A stretch of 35,847 bases of DNA from Vogesella indigofera (GTDB lineage: Bacteria > Pseudomonadota > Gammaproteobacteria > Burkholderiales > Chromobacteriaceae). Position numbers and translations under genes: made by a program. The notes beneath the pieces were generated by a model. It saw only the letters and a program-made list of their open reading frames with translations. It did no database searches and was not told where the DNA came from. The DNA lies in assembly GCF_028548395.1 (NCBI RefSeq), contig NZ_JAQQLA010000008.1, positions 1 to 35,847 of the forward strand. The letters are read 5' to 3'. Positions 1-8,900 of the stretch are shown in pieces. Position 1 is the stretch's first letter. Every line of letters starts with the position of its first letter.

Positions 1-927
1 GTCGAAGCTGTAGCTGCCATCGGCATGGAAGGTCAGCCCCGCCGCTGGCGCCCCGGTCAGGCTGTAGCTCAGCACGGCATCGTCGTCCAGGTCGGTGGCC
101 TGCACCTGGCCGTTGATCGTTGCCCCGCCCTCGGTGGCGGCATCGAGCTTGGCCACCGCCAGCGGCGCATCGTTGGTACCGGTGACGGTGATGGTCGCGG
201 TCTGCGCCACGCTGGCACCGTACTCATCCACCACGACATAGCTGACGGTGATGACTTCGGTGGCGCCGGCGGCCAGGTGATCAAAAGCGTTACCGTCGGC
301 ATCAACCAGCAGCTTGTTGCCGGCCAGCGTCAAACCGGCGGGCAGCGTGCTTGTACTCGGACCACCGTTGACGCTGAAACTCAGTCCGCTGGCCTGCAGG
401 GTGGCGGTCTCGCCCTGGTCGATGTCGCTGGCACCGTGCAGCAGGTCGACTTCGAAGTCGGCGTCCCCTTCGTAGCCGCCAGCAGTGACGGCGGCGCTGA
501 CGCGCGGGCCGTCATTGCTGCCCATCACATCGACGGTGACGGTGGCGTAGCTGATGGTACCGTTGCCCAGCTGGATGGCGTAGACAAAGGAGTCGTGCCG
601 GGTGTCGCCGATGGCGAGAGAGTCCAGTCCGGTCGCGAACTTGAATTCGATCTTGCCGGCGTTGATGCGAATCCAGTTGCCACCCAGCGTGGTTTCCCAG
701 CCGGTGGTGACATTACTTGTCAACAGGTCGCTCAGCGCACCGCTGCCATCATCAATGGAGTACAGCTTCTTGGCGTTGCCGCCCAGATCATTGCTCATCA
801 CATTCAGGGTCAGCACGTTGCTGCTGCTGTTGTAATTACTGGCCGCCAGCAGCTCATCCTCGGTGTACCAGTAGGAATCGTCGCCGGCTTGCGGTGTCTT
901 GGTGTAGGAAACGCTGCTGATGGCCAT
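1..927 (-). CDS. N-terminal part of a VCBS/cadherin-like repeat surface or secreted protein (partial)
   Basis: An open frame of 309 codons starts at ATG 927 and leaves the window at position 1 with no stop. A GGGAG-type ribosome site lies just upstream of the ATG. There is no Sec signal peptide: the protein starts MAISSVSYTKTPQAGDD. Residues 1-135 form an N-terminal block with a VMSNDLGG segment. The rest reads as Ig/cadherin-like VCBS domains, with the typical junctions VMGSNDGP and VTGTNDAPLA and the acidic pattern ATDLDDDAVLSYSLTG. Such proteins are normally very large, calcium-binding and exported by type I secretion through a C-terminal signal, and act as adhesins or biofilm proteins. 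The C-terminus and any RTX repeats or secretion genes are outside the window, so the secretion route is inferred. Repeat family confidence is good; exact function is unknown. Confidence 0.8.
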   Translation of the reverse strand, partial: MAISSVSYTKTPQAGDDSYWYTEDELLAASNYNSSSNVLTLNVMSNDLGGNAKKLYSIDDGSGALSDLLTSNVTTGWETTLGGNWIRINAGKIEFKFATGLDSLAIGDTRHDSFVYAIQLGNGTISYATVTVDVMGSNDGPRVSAAVTAGGYEGDADFEVDLLHGASDIDQGETATLQASGLSFSVNGGPSTSTLPAGLTLAGNKLLVDADGNAFDHLAAGATEVITVSYVVVDEYGASVAQTATITVTGTNDAPLAVAKLDAATEGGATINGQVQATDLDDDAVLSYSLTGAPAAGLTFHADGSYSFD

Positions 928-1230
928 GATGTTCTCCCTGAATGATCTGCGCTGGCCGGATGACGAGCGCGCCGCTTGCGGGTGCGGGCAAGGACGGCGG
1001 ATTCGGTGGCATGAGCGGCGGCGGCTGGCTTGCGGCCAACCTTGCCCGGTACGGGTGGGATGCGTCTGGCGCATCAGGCTGGCGGCATGGCGATGACGCC
1101 CCGACACCGGTCATGACATAGGAAGTGTAGTAAGCGGAACTTTTTAATCTACGGGAGAAACATCCCGTTGTTGGCAGGAGCAAGCTCTGGCATGACCCAG
1201 AGACAGCTCCCGCAACGTAGTGATACCGGC
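928..1230. other. intergenic region between the VCBS protein gene and the LuxR-type regulator
   Basis: No credible gene is seen in these 303 bases. They contain one exact copy of the 14-mer repeat (1030-1043), a hairpin with 6-bp arms at 1151-1168 (ACGGGA/TCCCGT), and a two-part hairpin at about 1177-1208 (GGAGC...CTCTGG/CCAGAG...GCTCC). The last lies 3' of the regulator gene on the minus strand and may end its transcript, though no T-run follows. The promoter of the VCBS gene should be here, but I see no clear -35/-10 pair. Confidence 0.5.
1030..1043 (-). repeat. exact copy of the dispersed 14-mer AAGGTTGGCCGCAA
   Basis: Single exact copy, read on the minus strand, in the intergenic region upstream of the VCBS protein gene. 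The flanks extend the match to CAAGGTTGGCCGCAAGC, as at several other copies in the window. Confidence 0.9.
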
Positions 1231-1941
1231 TCAGGCGGGCAGCAGCAGGCCGTGCTGCAACACGTAGCCGAGCAGGCCGTGGCGGTTGCTCACCCCGAAC
1301 TTCTTGTAAATCACCGTCAGATGGTTACGCAGGGTGCTCTCGCTGATGTGCAGCTTGCCGGCGATCAGCTTGGCCGGCTCGCCGCTGTTGGCCATCAGGA
1401 TGGCGACGATCTTCCGCTCCTGTTCGCTCAGTGGCGGCGGCACGGCGCTGGCGGCATCCGGCGCCGGCATGGTGCCGTGGCGCGACAGTGCGTCGAAGAT
1501 ACGCCCGGTGGCGTCGCGATCCAGCCACAGCTGGCCGTGATGGACCTTCTCGATGGAGGTGAGCAGTTGCGCGGTGTCGGTGTCTCGCGTCAGCAGGCCG
1601 CGGGCGCCGAGCATGATGGCGCGGTCCTGCCGCGCCCGTTCCTGCTGCCGCGTCAGCAACAGCACCTTGTCGCCGCGCGTGGCCAATGCCCGGACCAGCG
1701 CCAGGCTCGGCTCGGCGTCGCCGTCCAGATCCAGCAGCACGATGTCGGCCTCGGCCGCGGTCAGTGCCGGCAGCGGCGACGGAGTGAGTGCGGCACTGCC
1801 GGCCAGCGCCAGTCGCGGCGCCTGGGTGGCCAGCAGCGCCGTCAGCCCTGCCAGCAGCAGCGGGAAATCGCTGATCACGAACACCCGCAGCGGGCACGCG
1901 GTATCGTCGGCCGTCAGGCCGGGTTGCGTCTGCATCGTCAT
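1231..1941 (-). CDS. LuxR/NarL-family response regulator with an atypical receiver domain
   Basis: This 236-residue protein has a receiver-like domain at about residues 18-125 and a LuxR-type helix-turn-helix at about 171-233 (LSEQERKIVAILMANSG...ISESTLRNHLTVIYKKFGV). Asp71 in IVLLDLDGD sits where the phosphoacceptor is expected. The acidic pocket at the end of the first strand keeps only Asp25 (VISDFP), and the usual Lys of the fifth strand is replaced (GLLTRD instead of the common GYLLKD), so phosphorylation control may be altered or lost. No histidine kinase is adjacent. It probably acts as a cytoplasmic DNA-binding regulator of unknown targets; the divergent VCBS protein gene and small lipoprotein genes are candidates by position only. 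The start could also be ATG 1935. Confidence 0.85.
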   Translation of the reverse strand: MTMQTQPGLTADDTACPLRVFVISDFPLLLAGLTALLATQAPRLALAGSAALTPSPLPALTAAEADIVLLDLDGDAEPSLALVRALATRGDKVLLLTRQQERARQDRAIMLGARGLLTRDTDTAQLLTSIEKVHHGQLWLDRDATGRIFDALSRHGTMPAPDAASAVPPPLSEQERKIVAILMANSGEPAKLIAGKLHISESTLRNHLTVIYKKFGVSNRHGLLGYVLQHGLLLPA

Positions 1942-2230
1942 CGTCGCCCCCGTTTGCTGTCACGCCGTGCGGCGTGCCTGCTTCAGCTTATGCCAAAACG
2001 GCAGCGCCTCCACCACAAAGCATTGCCGCGCGGCCCGCGCACCACGGCGATCCCAGGCCCAGCCGCTACAGCCACCTGTGGCGTCACACAAGCTGTACAC
2101 AATTAATATTTGTTAGCAAATGCCGACTATCTGGCGGCAATGGCTTCGATTATGCTGAAACCAGATTGACTGCCGCGGTGACCTTAACGCTTTGCGACGG
2201 TGCCGCGACAGCACTACTGGAGGAGACATC

Positions 2231-2404
2231 ATGAAATTGCTGATGCTCATACTGCTGGCCAGCGTGCTGAGCGGCTGCGTGATACGGCCGCTGTACCCCT
2301 ATCGCCACCATGACTACTACGGCCACGACCGCTACTCACACGGCGACGACTGGCGTGGCGGAGACTGGCGCGACGGCGATCGCCGTGGCGGCCGCCGCCG
2401 CTAA
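2231..2404 (+). CDS. tiny putative lipoprotein, His/Asp/Arg-rich
   Basis: A 57-residue protein starting at ATG 2231 after a strong AGGAGGAGA ribosome site. Residues 1-16 are a lipoprotein signal ending in the lipobox LSGC, so the mature protein would begin at Cys16 and be only about 42 residues. The mature part is rich in Tyr, His, Asp, Gly and Arg, with repeats of the WRGGDWRDGD type, and ends in a basic GGRRR tail. It is probably attached to a membrane; the direction of sorting is not clear. I do not recognise a family. A palindromic ATTTGTTAGCAAAT lies at 2108-2121 upstream and could be an operator. The gene is followed by a second small lipoprotein gene. Confidence 0.7.
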   Translation: MKLLMLILLASVLSGCVIRPLYPYRHHDYYGHDRYSHGDDWRGGDWRDGDRRGGRRR

Positions 2405-2447
2405 ACCCGTGCACCATGCCGGCCATGGCGCGCAACCCTCAGGACAG

Positions 2448-2471
2448 CAGGGCCGGCAGATGCCGGCCCTG
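2448..2471 (+). terminator. GC-rich hairpin between the two small lipoprotein genes
   Basis: Perfect 11-bp arms (CAGGGCCGGCA and TGCCGGCCCTG) with a 2-nt centre. There is no T-run, so it may be an RNA-stabilising or attenuating hairpin rather than a full terminator. Confidence 0.4.
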
Positions 2472-2534
2472 TCCGCAACCGATTCCCGGTGTCGCCACAC
2501 ATGGCGGCCCGTCACCGACATAGCGAGAACCACC

Positions 2535-2723
2535 ATGAAAACCATCTTGTTTGCCCTGATCGCCGCCAGCAGCCTGTCGGCCTGTGTGGTGCAGCCCGCG
2601 CGCGTCAAGCTGCGCTCCCCCATCGTGCTGGAGCCGGTCGTGGTCGAGCCGGTCTACGATGACCACTACCATGGCGGCGGTGGCTTCTGCCCGCCGGGCC
2701 AGGCCAAGAAAGGCCGCTGCTAA
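2535..2723 (+). CDS. second tiny putative lipoprotein
   Basis: A 62-residue protein starting at ATG 2535. It begins with a signal sequence MKTILFALIAASSLSAC, in which LSAC is the lipobox and Cys17 the lipidation site. The mature part contains a Val/Pro/Glu-rich stretch (VLEPVVVEPVYDD), a HYHGGGG segment and a C-terminal CPPGQAKKGRC with two cysteines. Small lipoproteins with the CPPGQAKKG ending are common as hypothetical proteins in proteobacteria; their role is unknown to me. It lies 130 bases after the first small lipoprotein gene, separated by a hairpin, and is followed by a strong terminator. The stop codon overlaps a near-match of the dispersed 14-mer. Confidence 0.7.
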   Translation: MKTILFALIAASSLSACVVQPARVKLRSPIVLEPVVVEPVYDDHYHGGGGFCPPGQAKKGRC

Positions 2724-2736
2724 AGGTTGGCCGCAG
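2723..2736 (+). repeat. 13/14 copy of the dispersed 14-mer
   Basis: AAGGTTGGCCGCAG, with one mismatch at the last base. It starts on the final base of the TAA stop of the second small lipoprotein gene. Confidence 0.75.
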
Positions 2737-2802
2737 CGCCAGCGTCATTGCACCGGCAACGAGCGCCGGCGGCGCAGCCCTGAACGGCGCCGCAAGCCCC
2801 AC

Positions 2803-2845
2803 AAAACAGCACCGCCCCCGACATCGTCGGGGGCGGTACTGTTTT
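2803..2845. terminator. bidirectional intrinsic terminator
   Basis: Long hairpin with nearly perfect arms: AAAACAG and ACCGCCCCCGAC pair with GTCGGGGGCGGT and CTGTTTT across a 3-nt loop. A-runs and T-runs on both sides let it serve both the lipoprotein gene (plus) and nrdJ (minus). Confidence 0.85.
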
Positions 2846-2896
2846 AACTAGCGGTCATTGCCCCGAGGGGCGGCGTGTCGTCCGTGGCCGGCACGC

Positions 2897-5764
2897 TCAG
2901 CCGCAGGCGCCGACATGACCGCAGGCGGTGCAGAATTCGCAGCCGTCCTTCTTGATCAACGCGCGGTTGCCGCACTCCGGGCAGGCCTTGCCGGCCATCG
3001 GTGCCGCGGCCACGCTGACCACCGCGCTTTCGAACAGGTCGCCCTGCTCCGGCACCATCACGCCCATGTCTTCCACCGGCACGCCGTCCTCGCTGAGGAT
3101 GCCCAGCATGGCGTAGCGATGAATGATCAGCCGCGCCAGATAGGCCTCGGTCGACGGCCAGCTCTGCGACTTGTCGCTGGCCGGCACACGGGCGAAGAAA
3201 TCGGCCTGCGGTTCGGCGTAGCTCAGCAGCTTGCGCAGCTTCATGCCGATCCACGCCGGGTCGATCACCCGCATGTCGAGGCTCAGCATCTTGCACAGTC
3301 CGTCCAGCTCGCGCGGATAGTGGCCGGCCAGCCACATCGAGTACGGCCGGCGCTGGCCGGTGGGCAACACCAGCTCCTTCACGAACAGCACGAAATCGTC
3401 ACCGGTCTGCGGGTTGCTCACGTCCACCGACCAGCTGATGGTGCCGTCGGTGCCGGATTTCGGCTCCTTGCGTGCGAACAGCGCGTCCATCACCGGGGTG
3501 GCGGCGCCGGCGGCCAGTGTCAGTGCGCCCAGTTGTTCGATGCGGTGGCGCACCACGCGTGCCAGTGCGGCGGCGGCGGCGCTGCTCTGCACCGGCGCGT
3601 CGCCCAGCTCGGCGCGGTAGTGGCGGTCGCCGCGGGTGGCGGCCAGTGCGTCCAGCTTGGCGCCCAGCCAGGCGCGGTCGCGACAGCGCATGTCCATCGA
3701 CAACGTCTTGGCGATGGCGCCGAGGCCACGCGGCACGTCGCCGTTGACCCAGCACTCGAACGGCAGCGGTGCTTCACCTGGCTGCGGGCCGTCGATATGG
3801 CCGACCATCACCGCGAAATCACCCTCCTCGCCCTCCACCATGAAGGTCCACGACGGGTTGCCGTGCTTCAGCCGCGGCCGGTTCGGCCACTTCAGGCTGG
3901 CCAGCGCCGGGCTTGGCGCGGTGTTGAGGGTGATGCGACGATCGGGGTCGTTCTGGTTGCCCAGATCCTGTGGCAGCTGCTGGCTGGCGGCCGGTGTCGG
4001 CTCGATCGACAGCACCGAACCGAGCACGCTGTTGGGGCGGTAGGTGGTGATGCCCTTCAGCCCTGCGCGCCACGCTTCCAGGTACAGCGTTTCAAAGTCG
4101 GCGAACGGATAGTCGGCCGGCACGTTGACGGTCTTGGAGATGGCGGTGTCGATGTACGGCGCCACCGCCGCCACCATGCGCATGTGGTCGAGCGCGCTCA
4201 TTTGCAGCGCGCTGACGAAGTACTCCGGCAGCGCATTGGTGTCGCCGCCCTGCATGCGGTACACGCGGTAGGCGTGGTCCTCGACCAGGTATTCCTGCTG
4301 CGTGCCGTCGGCCATGCGCTTCTTGCGGGTGTAGTACCAAGAAAACGGCGGCTCGATGCCGTTGGAGGCGTTGTCGGCAAAGGCCAGCGAGATGGTGCCG
4401 GTCGGCGCGATGGACAGCAGGTGCGAGTTGCGGATGCCGTGCTTCTTGATGCGCGCCTTGAGCCTGTCCGGCAGGCGACTGGCGCAATGCGGCGCCGCCA
4501 GGTACTTGTCGGCGTCGAACAGCGGGAAGGCGCCCTTCTCGATGGCCAGGTCCACCGACGCGTCGTAGGCGGCGTCGCGCATGTGTTCGGAAATGCTGGC
4601 GGCCAGGCGGCGGCCTTCCTCGCTGTCGTAGCGCACCTTGAGCATGATCAGCGCGTCGCCCAGGCCGGTGAAGCCCAGCCCGACGCGGCGCTTGTTCTGC
4701 GCCTCGCGCTGCTGCTCCACCAGCGGCCACACGGTGAGGTCGAGCACGTTGTCCAGCATGCGGATCGAGGTGCGTACCACCTTCTCGAAGGCCTTGAAAT
4801 CGAAACTCGGCGCCTCGCCGAACGGCTGGCGCACGAACTTGCACAGGTTGATGGAGCCCAGATCGCAGCAGCCGTAGTCCGGCAGCGGCTGTTCGCCGCA
4901 CGGGTTGGTGGACTCGATCACCTCGCAGTAGGACAGATTGTTGTCGGCGTTGATCTTGGACATGAACAGCACGCCCGGCTCGGCGTGGTCGTAGGTCGAG
5001 GCCATGATCTGCTGCCACAGCTCGCGGGCGCGCACGCTGCGGTACACCCACAGCCCGTCCTCGCGCTGGAAGCTGTCGGGGAAGGCATCCGACGCCGGCG
5101 CCACCGCGTGGGTCAGTTGCCAGTCGCCGTCGGCCTCCACCGCCTGCATGAAGGCGTCGGACACCCCCACCGACATGTTGAAGTTGGCGAGGTCACCGCC
5201 GTCCTTGGCGTGGATGAAGGCCTCGATGTCCGGGTGGCTGACGTCCAGCACCCCCATCTGCGCGCCGCGACGCGCGCCGGCGGATTCCACCGTTTCGCAG
5301 CTGCGGTCGAACACGCGCATATACGACACCGGGCCGGAGGCGCGGCTGTTGGTACCCTTCACCCGCGCGCCCTTGGGGCGGATGCGGCTGAAGTTGTAGC
5401 CGACGCCGCCGCCACGGCGCATGGTTTCCGCCGACTGCAGCAATGCCTCGTAGATGCCGACCTTGCCGTGCTCGGTGGCGGACACCGCATCGCCGACCGG
5501 CTGCACGAAGCAGTTGATCAGCGTGGCCTTGAGATCGGTGCCGGCGGCGGAGTTGATGCGACCGCCAGGGATGAAACCGTTGTCCAGCGCCTCGAAAAAC
5601 AGCGGGGCGAAACGTTGCGGATCCTGCTCCTGTTCGGCCAGTGCCTGCGCCACGCGCTGGCGCACCTCGCTGACCGACTGTTCGCCGTTCTTGGCGTATT
5701 TTTCCAGCAATACCTCGCGTGAAATATCCTGCTCCGCAAACGCTACGCTATTGTCCCGGTTCAT
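2897..5764 (-). CDS. nrdJ: adenosylcobalamin-dependent (class II) ribonucleotide reductase
   Basis: A 955-residue class II reductase that makes deoxyribonucleotides using a radical from adenosylcobalamin and so needs no oxygen. The barrel with the catalytic cysteines spans about residues 55-590: Cys85 (LINCFV) and Cys289 in [12 protein letters not shown] are visible, as are the [12 protein letters not shown] and APTGTISL motifs. After residue 620 come two related segments ([20 protein letters not shown] near 671 and [20 protein letters not shown] near 806) resembling the TSCPD domain of NrdJ proteins. The protein ends in a Cys-rich tail with two CxxC-type pairs (CPECG, CTACG), which may supply reducing thiols or bind zinc. 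ATG 5764 follows a GC-rich leader with two NrdR-type boxes. No nrdA/B is present in the window. Confidence 0.95.
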   Translation of the reverse strand: MNRDNSVAFAEQDISREVLLEKYAKNGEQSVSEVRQRVAQALAEQEQDPQRFAPLFFEALDNGFIPGGRINSAAGTDLKATLINCFVQPVGDAVSATEHGKVGIYEALLQSAETMRRGGGVGYNFSRIRPKGARVKGTNSRASGPVSYMRVFDRSCETVESAGARRGAQMGVLDVSHPDIEAFIHAKDGGDLANFNMSVGVSDAFMQAVEADGDWQLTHAVAPASDAFPDSFQREDGLWVYRSVRARELWQQIMASTYDHAEPGVLFMSKINADNNLSYCEVIESTNPCGEQPLPDYGCCDLGSINLCKFVRQPFGEAPSFDFKAFEKVVRTSIRMLDNVLDLTVWPLVEQQREAQNKRRVGLGFTGLGDALIMLKVRYDSEEGRRLAASISEHMRDAAYDASVDLAIEKGAFPLFDADKYLAAPHCASRLPDRLKARIKKHGIRNSHLLSIAPTGTISLAFADNASNGIEPPFSWYYTRKKRMADGTQQEYLVEDHAYRVYRMQGGDTNALPEYFVSALQMSALDHMRMVAAVAPYIDTAISKTVNVPADYPFADFETLYLEAWRAGLKGITTYRPNSVLGSVLSIEPTPAASQQLPQDLGNQNDPDRRITLNTAPSPALASLKWPNRPRLKHGNPSWTFMVEGEEGDFAVMVGHIDGPQPGEAPLPFECWVNGDVPRGLGAIAKTLSMDMRCRDRAWLGAKLDALAATRGDRHYRAELGDAPVQSSAAAAALARVVRHRIEQLGALTLAAGAATPVMDALFARKEPKSGTDGTISWSVDVSNPQTGDDFVLFVKELVLPTGQRRPYSMWLAGHYPRELDGLCKMLSLDMRVIDPAWIGMKLRKLLSYAEPQADFFARVPASDKSQSWPSTEAYLARLIIHRYAMLGILSEDGVPVEDMGVMVPEQGDLFESAVVSVAAAPMAGKACPECGNRALIKKDGCEFCTACGHVGACG

Positions 5765-5771
5765 GCCGCCC

Positions 5772-5819
5772 CCGCTAGATGTGGTGTCAAAAGATGTGAG
5801 ATCTAACTAGATACAGCGG
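5772..5819 (-). promoter_or_regulatory. tandem NrdR boxes upstream of nrdJ
   Basis: Two 16-bp elements on the minus strand, ACACCACATCTAGCGG (5772-5787) and CCGCTGTATCTAGTTA (5804-5819), fit the NrdR box pattern acaCwAtATaTwGtgt at its conserved core. Their centres are 32 bp apart, about three helical turns, which is the usual spacing for NrdR pairs. NrdR is the general repressor of ribonucleotide reductase genes. The proximal box ends only 8 bp before the ATG, so the promoter must overlap the boxes. Confidence 0.7.
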
Positions 5820-5913
5820 TTCTTGACATTGATGGGCATCAAAGCCTCACCGCAACGGTTCAGTCTGCCGCCAGTGCGGCCGTCACGCAACAGCTGTTTT
5901 GCGCCGTACCAAA

Positions 5914-5952
5914 CGCTTGCGGCCAACCTTGTCACAAGGTTGGCCGCAAGCG
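5914..5952. terminator. inverted pair of the dispersed 14-mer, likely terminator of the DUF748 gene
   Basis: Two exact copies of the 14-mer in opposite orientation (5917-5930 and 5936-5949) form a perfect 19-bp stem with a 1-nt centre. It lies 13 bp after the stop codon of the DUF748 gene on the minus strand and is followed on that strand by TTT. Confidence 0.8.
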
Positions 5953-5965
5953 GAAAAGCAGGCGC

Positions 5966-8900
5966 TTATTTCAGTTTCAGCAGCAGCGGCACGCCATCCT
6001 TGTCGGCCTTCACCTTGTCGGCGTCCAGCACGCTGATGCGCTCGGCCAGCTCCGGTTTCGCCGCCAGCAGCAGCTGCCGTGCCGCGTTGCCGCGGGCGCT
6101 GGCCAGCGCCCGCAGCGCGCCGTCGTCGATCTTCTGCGCCGCCAGCAGTTCGCCGCGCATCGATTGCGCGCGCTCGGCGGTGTCGGCTTCGCGCGCCACG
6201 CGCTTGAGCCAGGCAAAACGGCCGAACTGCACCGCGTAGCCGTCGCCCACCGCCTTGCGGATCGCCGGATCGCCCATGTCCGGCAGCGGCAGCGGCTCGT
6301 CGGCCTGCAGCTGGTAGGCGGCACGCTTGAGGATATCGCTGTCGACGCGGTAGCGCGCCAGCTCGCGGCTGTCCTGCTCGACGTCATAACCGCCGCCGAT
6401 GGCCAGCGCCAGCTTCGGCCGCTTGGCCAGCAGCTCGGCCAGCTTCAGCAGCTTCTCGCGCTCCGGCGGGGGGATACGGTCGTCGCCGGCATCGGCGTAG
6501 ATGTCGTCGAAGCCCTCGCCGCCAAACAACGCGCGGAACGGCGCGGTGACGATCTTGACCACGATGTTGCGGAACGCCTGCCACACCAGGTGGCCGTAGG
6601 AGAAGTCCGGCGCATCGAGGCTGCCGGCCACCGGCAGCGACAGGTCGATGCGGCCGTCGCTGTCCTCCAGCAGCGCCACCGCCAGCCGCAGCGGCAGGCG
6701 GGTGCCGTCGTAATCGGCGACTTCCTCACCCAACTGGATGTGGTCGATCACCATGCGGTTTTCGCCCTGCAACTGGCGGTTTTTCAGCAGGTAGCGCAGC
6801 TCGGTGGTCAGGCTGCCATCGGTGATCTTCCAGCCGGCAAAGGTCATCGAGTACGGGTTGAGGCTGCCCAGCGGGATGTTGCGGAAGTTCAGCGCCATGT
6901 CGAGATCGTTGGTCACCGCCAGCGGCGACAGCGCGCCGCGGATGCGCACGTCGCCAAACTGGTCGACACGGCCGTCCATCGTCACCGTGCCGCGTCGCCC
7001 CGGACGACTGGACAGGCCGAGCACGGTGCCGGACAGCGAGTGGATGCGGGTGGCAAAGCTGGGGTTGAGGCCGAGGTCGGCAAAGTCCATGCGCGCATTG
7101 CGCACGCGGATGGCGCGCACCTCCACCAGCGGCAGCTTGTCGCCGCTATCGCTCTTGGCGGCGGGCGCCGCCTTGGCTGCAGTTTTGGCCGCTGGCTGCG
7201 GCTTCATCAGGTGCGCAAAGTTGGGCACCCGCTTTTCATCGAGGATCAGCCGCAGTTGCGGCGACACCAGCCGCACGTCGGCAAGGCTCACCCTGTCCGG
7301 CTGCGCCTTGATGCCGCTGACGGCCAGTTGCTGCCAGCCCAGCAGCACCTCGCGCCGCCCCGGCTCGTACAGCGCCAGCCTGTCCAGTTGCGCCTTGCCG
7401 TCGGCCTGCCAGCGGCTGCCGGCCAGCGCAAAGCCGAGATCGGCCGACAGCTCGCCGCCGCCAAAGCGCAGCACGGTGTTGTCCAGCGCGTACGGCGCCA
7501 CCTCGCGCAGCGGCAACCGGCTGGCGCGCAGGCGGCCGCGGATGTCCTGCAGGTTGGCCGCAGCCTTGGCCTCCAGCTGCAGCTTGCCCTGACCCAGCGC
7601 CGCCGCCAGTTGCACGGCAAAGCCCTGCTGCGGATCACCGCTGACGCTGGCGCCGACATCCTGCAGCGCCACGCTCACCGGCTGGCCGGTGCCGGCATCG
7701 CGCCAGCTGAGCGCGGACTGCGCCAGCGTCAGCTTCGGGTAACGGATCTGCCACGCCGGGGAATCCGGCGGGGTGCTTGCTGCTACCGGCGCGGCAGGGG
7801 TGGCGGTCGCCTGCTGGCGCAGCGCCTCGGCGATATCCAGCTTGCCGTCCTTGCCGCGGTTCAGCGCCAGCTGCAGGCCCTGCAGCGTGACGTCGCCCGG
7901 CGTGATGCTTCGCTTACCCAGATCCAGCTCGCTGCTGGCCAGCTGCAGGCCGGTCAGGGTGGCGAACGGCGGCCGGTCGCCACTGGCGGCCGCCAGCTGC
8001 GACAGCGCCAGCGTGGCGTTGCCGACCTTGACGCCACCGTCCGCCGTCATCGCCACGGCCGCCTGCAGGCTGTCCAGCTTCAGGCTGGCGGACAGCGGCG
8101 TGACAAAGCCCTGGTGGGTGGCGCGCAGCTGCCAGTTGTCGATGCGGATGGCCGGCAGGCTCACCGTCCAGCCCGGTTCCGGCTTGGCTGGAACTGGCTT
8201 GGCCGTCGTGGCGGTTTTCACGCTGGCCGCCGCAGCCGGTGCGGGAGGCAAGGCCGCCAGCCAGTCCGGCTGCCCCTGACGGTCGAGCACGGTGTCCAGC
8301 TCGCCGCCGGCGAGGCTGAGCCTGGCCAGCGTCAGCCGCCGGCTGGCGAGGTCGAACTCACCGCCGCTGAGCGCCAGCTGGCCGAGCTTGAAGCTGCTGC
8401 CGCTGCCCGGCGCAGTCACCGCCAGCGCCGCGAGGTTGGCCGCAACGCCCTTGGCCGACAGCCGCACCGTCTTGCCGGCCAGATCGAAATGGTACGGCAG
8501 GCTGACACTCAGCTTGCCCTGCGGCGGCGCCAGCCTGAGATACGGCTGCACGTACGGCCACACGCTGCCAAGGGTAAAGCCGGACACCTTCAGTACCCCG
8601 TCCGACTGCAAGGGCTGCAACAGCAGGCTGCCCTGCCAGTCCAGCCGGGTGCCGTCGTCCAGTTCGGCGGCGAGGCGGTAGCGGCCTTGGTTATTGGGCA
8701 GCGTGGACAGGTTTTTCAGCTGGAAGTCCAGCGGCAGCACCTGGCGCTGCACGTCGCCGCCCAGCTGGTCGTGCAGCAACAGCTGGCCCTTGTTCAGCGC
8801 CAGCTGTGTCAGCAGCAGCTTGGGCGGCTCGCTGGCCTCCTCGTCCGGCGCCGTGTCCGGGCCGGCGGCGTCGCGCAGCAGGCGCGTCCAGTTCCATTCG

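Noticed and set aside
2858..5722. A 954-codon open frame on the plus strand
   Set aside because: It is antisense to nrdJ, whose motifs and length are clear. It has no family features and reflects high-GC codon bias.
5765..5913. A cobalamin riboswitch upstream of the B12-dependent nrdJ
   Set aside because: The leader is short and I see no full B12-box structure; the tandem NrdR boxes explain the region better.
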